From: Methanospirillum sp.
GTDB taxonomy: Archaea > Halobacteriota > Methanomicrobia > Methanomicrobiales > Methanospirillaceae
DNA: 8,273 nucleotides
Assembly (NCBI GenBank): GCA_028679485.1
Contig: JAJRBL010000106.1
Span: 1 to 8,273 of the forward strand
Reading direction: 5' to 3'
Shown here: positions 6,726 to 8,273 of the stretch, piece after piece
Layout of the letters: each line of letters starts with the position of its first letter
Numbering within the stretch: the first letter of the stretch is position 1
Notes under the pieces: generated by a model
Databases searched by the model: none
Seen by the model: only the letters and a program-made list of their open reading frames with translations
Told to the model about the DNA's origin: nothing
Program-made: the position numbers and the translations under genes

Positions 6726-7634
6726 TTAAGGGAGATGGAACCTCTGTATCCGTGAGTTGCCCGTATCGACTACATAGAGAGTCTTTTTAAATGGAATAAT
6801 AACCATTCCGCCGATACCATTAAACTGTCCCTGACCTTTTCCTGGTCCTCCCCATTTCCCGATATATTTACCCTCCTGTGTGTAATAATAGATATATCCG
6901 TCAGTACCTGCGTGGTACACGTACCCGTTTGGATCAATAGCCACCTCGGTGATCCCCTTTTGAATCGGGTACATATCAAGGAATTTCCCTTTCGAGGAGA
7001 AATACTCACCTTGGTTGATTCCTGAATCGACTACATATATGTTATAATTTGTTATATTCACTGCAATACCCCGGAGGCTGGTCAGGCTGGATGGCGATTC
7101 TCCTTTCCATTCGGACAGAAAATATCCGGTGTGATCGAAATACTGGACCCGTTTGTTATTCGTGTCAGTAACAAAGAGATACAGGTTATGGCCGGTCGCA
7201 ATTCCATAGGGATTCGAGAATTCCCCCTCGCTTGATCCGGATTTTCCCCATTTCCCGATATATTTCCCGATGGAATTGAAATACTGGATCCGGTTATTCC
7301 CTGAGTCAACAACATATATCGTATCGCCGATAGGGTTGTAGGCGATCCCCTGGGGATTTATAAATAATCCGTTTTCTGTTCCGTTGCCTCCCCATTTCCC
7401 GATATATGTTCCATTCTCTCCGAAATACTGGATCCGGCCGTTACCAGAGTCCGCGACATAGACGTATCCCGTATTCGGATCGACACATATCCCGGTTGGA
7501 TATTTAAACTGCCCTTTATCGTTACCATAACTCCCCCACATGGTCTCAAACGCAGGATCTGCAGCCAGTACCGGATACGTACATGCCAGGAAAAAACAGG
7601 TTAATATAAGTAATCTTATCGTATTCAGTTGCAT
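6726..7634 (-). CDS. Secreted NHL-repeat six-bladed beta-propeller protein
   Basis: The 302-residue product has a signal peptide (basic Arg7, hydrophobic 8-20, cleavage near VLA24-A25), so it should be exported. The rest is made of about six NHL blades: 45-82, 93-130, 141-176, 185-222, 227-262 and 273-302. The blade pattern is PxGI, then YVVDSGNxRIQYF, then GKYIGKWG. The last blade stops after RIQRFHLP, and the first strand FETMWGS (29-35) can complete it, so the ring would close by the usual N/C overlap. Blades 4 and 5 are the most diverged. NHL propellers bind proteins, glycans or nucleic acids; no catalytic domain or anchor is seen, so the partner is unknown. Start ATG 7634 has GAGGAG (7644-7639) four bases before it. 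The DNA looks more AT-rich than the ilv operon. Confidence 0.92.
   Translation of the reverse strand: MQLNTIRLLILTCFFLACTYPVLAADPAFETMWGSYGNDKGQFKYPTGICVDPNTGYVYVADSGNGRIQYFGENGTYIGKWGGNGTENGLFINPQGIAYNPIGDTIYVVDSGNNRIQYFNSIGKYIGKWGKSGSSEGEFSNPYGIATGHNLYLFVTDTNNKRVQYFDHTGYFLSEWKGESPSSLTSLRGIAVNITNYNIYVVDSGINQGEYFSSKGKFLDMYPIQKGITEVAIDPNGYVYHAGTDGYIYYYTQEGKYIGKWGGPGKGQGQFNGIGGMVIIPFKKTLYVVDTGNSRIQRFHLP
6850..7409 (-). repeat. Three near-identical 19-20 bp internal repeats encoding YIGKWG
   Basis: Plus-strand CCCCATTTCCCGATATATTT occurs at 6850-6869 and 7246-7265, and again with one change (GT ending) at 7390-7409. Each encodes YIGKWG at a blade end (residues 77-82, 125-130, 257-262). GAAATACTGGATCCGG also occurs twice (7277-7292 and 7422-7437). 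Identity at the DNA level, silent positions included, indicates recent blade duplication or gene conversion. Confidence 0.8.
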
Positions 7635-7671
7635 AACTCTCCTCGTTCAGATTGACTTCGTCCGGATCTCA

Positions 7672-7679
7672 AGATAATT
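7672..7679 (-). promoter_or_regulatory. Putative promoter of the NHL gene
   Basis: On the minus strand GGGAAA is followed by TTATCTTG, a fair BRE/TATA pair. It would place the transcript start near 7650, about 15 nt before the start codon, so that the GAGGAG ribosome site lies within the leader. An alternative is the AT-rich block around 7765-7779, which would give a leader of over 100 nt. Confidence 0.3.
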
Positions 7680-7749
7680 TCCCTTCAGCATGGGGGGTGC
7701 AGATCATCTCAGCACATTACCTGATCGGGAAACATCTATTGAATGTAAT

Positions 7750-7763
7750 TAACTCATGAGTTA
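7750..7763. promoter_or_regulatory. Perfect 14-bp palindrome, possible operator
   Basis: TAACTCATGAGTTA is its own reverse complement. It lies in the divergent intergenic region and abuts TATA-like sequence on its right side (TTATATG and TTATAGTATA up to 7780), as expected for a dimeric regulator competing with TBP. There is no direct evidence of binding. Confidence 0.35.
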
Positions 7764-8091
7764 TATGAAGTTATAGTATACGGAAAACCGGTTCGAAATA
7801 ATCGAAAAGAGGGGAGTTTTTTCGAGTGATCAACAGATGAATGTATAATCCAGGATAGAGTATTGGTACTGATCCGATTATTCCCGAGGTTTCGTAGTTA
7901 TCACAGCCGTGAAGGATGACAGTAGGCCGGAAACTTTCTGAACGGAGCCTTAATCATGCAAAGAGAGTGGATCCTCTGATCATCCAGAGGAAGAAACATG
8001 ACCCTGGTGTAATATCCCATAGATCGATGCCAGGGTGTCTGGAAGAGAGAACATGAGCACCTTTCATGCTCTGATACCTATTCCAGGGTGA

Positions 8092-8107
8092 GAGTACCCC
8101 GGTACTC
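8092..8107. promoter_or_regulatory. Dyad abutting the TATA box of the edge gene
   Basis: GAGTACC-CC-GGTACTC has 7-bp arms around a two-base centre and ends three bases before TATAAA at 8111-8116. This is the usual place for an archaeal activator or repressor acting on TFB/TBP recruitment. Confidence 0.4.
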
Positions 8108-8110
8108 CGG

Positions 8111-8116
8111 TATAAA
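8111..8116 (+). promoter_or_regulatory. TATA box of the edge gene
   Basis: TATAAA lies 46 bases before the ATG at 8157. A start about 26 bases downstream would give a leader of roughly 18 nt. An alternative CAATATTCAT at 8123-8132 would make the message nearly leaderless. No clear ribosome site precedes the ATG. Confidence 0.45.
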
Positions 8117-8156
8117 CCATTCACAATATTCATGAACCTGTATTGGGTACTATCTA

Positions 8157-8273
8157 ATGATGTTCTCATATACTGCATTTTTGGTGTTATTAACGATCGA
8201 GTGCAGTATTATCCTTCTTTATCTCTCACTGCAGGTGTATCGGCGGAAAAATATCCTGGGTCAGTCTTACTTC
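8157..8273 (+). CDS. N-terminus of a membrane protein, possibly a 7TM-type sensor histidine kinase (partial)
   Basis: A frame opens at ATG 8157 (or the next codon, ATG 8160) and runs uninterrupted for 39 codons to the window edge. It begins MMFSYTAFLVLLTIECSII, continues LLYLSLQ, then VYRRKNILGQSYF. Residues 4-26 make one clear membrane helix, followed by a basic loop, so the N-terminus should lie outside and the loop inside. A first helix ending in a Tyr-x-x-Arg-Arg loop with a following Gly and Phe is typical of the 7TM sensor region of archaeal histidine kinases, by recollection of that family; other polytopic proteins are possible. The upstream stop TGA (8133-8135) limits the start. A TATA box and a dyad lie just upstream. 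It is divergent to the NHL gene. Confidence 0.65.
   Translation, partial: MMFSYTAFLVLLTIECSIILLYLSLQVYRRKNILGQSYF

Larger units (their letters stand above)
7635..8156. other. 522-nt divergent intergenic region without a convincing gene
   Basis: The gap between the NHL gene (minus) and the edge gene (plus) holds promoter-like boxes and palindromes. I find no RNA gene, and no protein frame with start, ribosome site and coding-type base usage. Small hairpins include CCTCTG/CAGAGG (7973-7978 and 7985-7990), ACCCTGG/CCAGGGT (8001-8007 and 8030-8036) and GAGCA/TGCTC (8055-8059 and 8067-8071). These are of a size expected by chance. Confidence 0.6.

Noticed and set aside
7563..7634. Lipobox in the NHL protein signal peptide (FLAC, Cys18)
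   Set aside because: Phe at the -3 position and a good AxA-type cleavage site a few residues later (VLAA) make an ordinary signal peptide more likely.
7786..7797. tRNA T-loop-like GGTTCGAA
   Set aside because: The flanking sequence forms no acceptor, D or anticodon arms; it is an AACCGGTT/TTCGAA palindrome by chance.
7771..8205. Long minus-strand frame with a single TGA (74-codon ORF 8178-7954 plus 60 more open codons to TAA 7773-7771), considered as a pseudogene or TGA-readthrough gene
   Set aside because: No ribosome site, no recognisable protein, no coding-type base pattern, and its upstream end overlaps the better supported plus-strand gene start at 8157.
8170..8209. Inverted repeat ATACTGCA/TGCAGTAT, and GAGAACAT/ATGTTCTC (8047-8054 and 8160-8167), as parts of a structured RNA
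   Set aside because: The pairs fall partly inside the edge gene's coding sequence, and 8-bp pairs are expected by chance in a few hundred bases.

Overview
The window looks like chromosomal DNA from a methanogenic archaeon, most probably of the Methanomicrobiales or a close relative. The reasons are: a methanogen-type citramalate/isopropylmalate synthase fused in an operon with ilvB and ilvN; archaeal promoter elements (TATA boxes about 25 nt before starts) and oligo-T terminators; a mix of strong GGAG-type ribosome sites inside operons and SD-less starts after promoters; and secreted proteins (NHL propeller, acidic beta-rich protein) of kinds common in that order. The genus cannot be fixed from this sequence alone.

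Positions 1-3830 hold a tight three-gene operon read rightwards. A citramalate-synthase-like enzyme (138-1652) overlaps the acetolactate synthase catalytic subunit ilvB (1624-3315) by 29 nt. The ACT-domain regulatory subunit ilvN (3318-3821) follows two bases later. Together they cover the committed step to 2-oxobutyrate (the pyruvate route to isoleucine) and the first shared step of isoleucine and valine synthesis, with its feedback subunit. A T7 run ends the operon; ilvC is not next in line.

Positions 3921-5071 hold an acidic exported protein of 339 residues. The sequence just after its stop still reads like coding DNA in another frame, so its C-terminus appears to have been lost to a one-base frameshift plus a nonsense codon. 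A 14-TM DHA2-family MFS exporter (5094-6533) follows. It converges on a secreted six-bladed NHL beta-propeller gene on the minus strand (7634-6726), with terminators for both strands in the 192-nt gap.

Positions 7635-8156 are a 522-nt divergent intergenic region with promoter-like and palindromic elements and no convincing gene. At the right edge a short but clear start (8157 to the window end, plus strand) encodes a hydrophobic N-terminus followed by a basic loop. It resembles the first membrane segment of archaeal 7TM-type sensor histidine kinases, and a dyad symmetry lies directly against its TATA box. The first ~100 bases are ambiguous: open frames touch the left edge on both strands.

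No novel defence, CRISPR or mobile system is visible. The points most worth a second look are the decayed C-terminus, the edge gene with its operator-like dyad, the start region of the first gene, and the repeat-built propeller.
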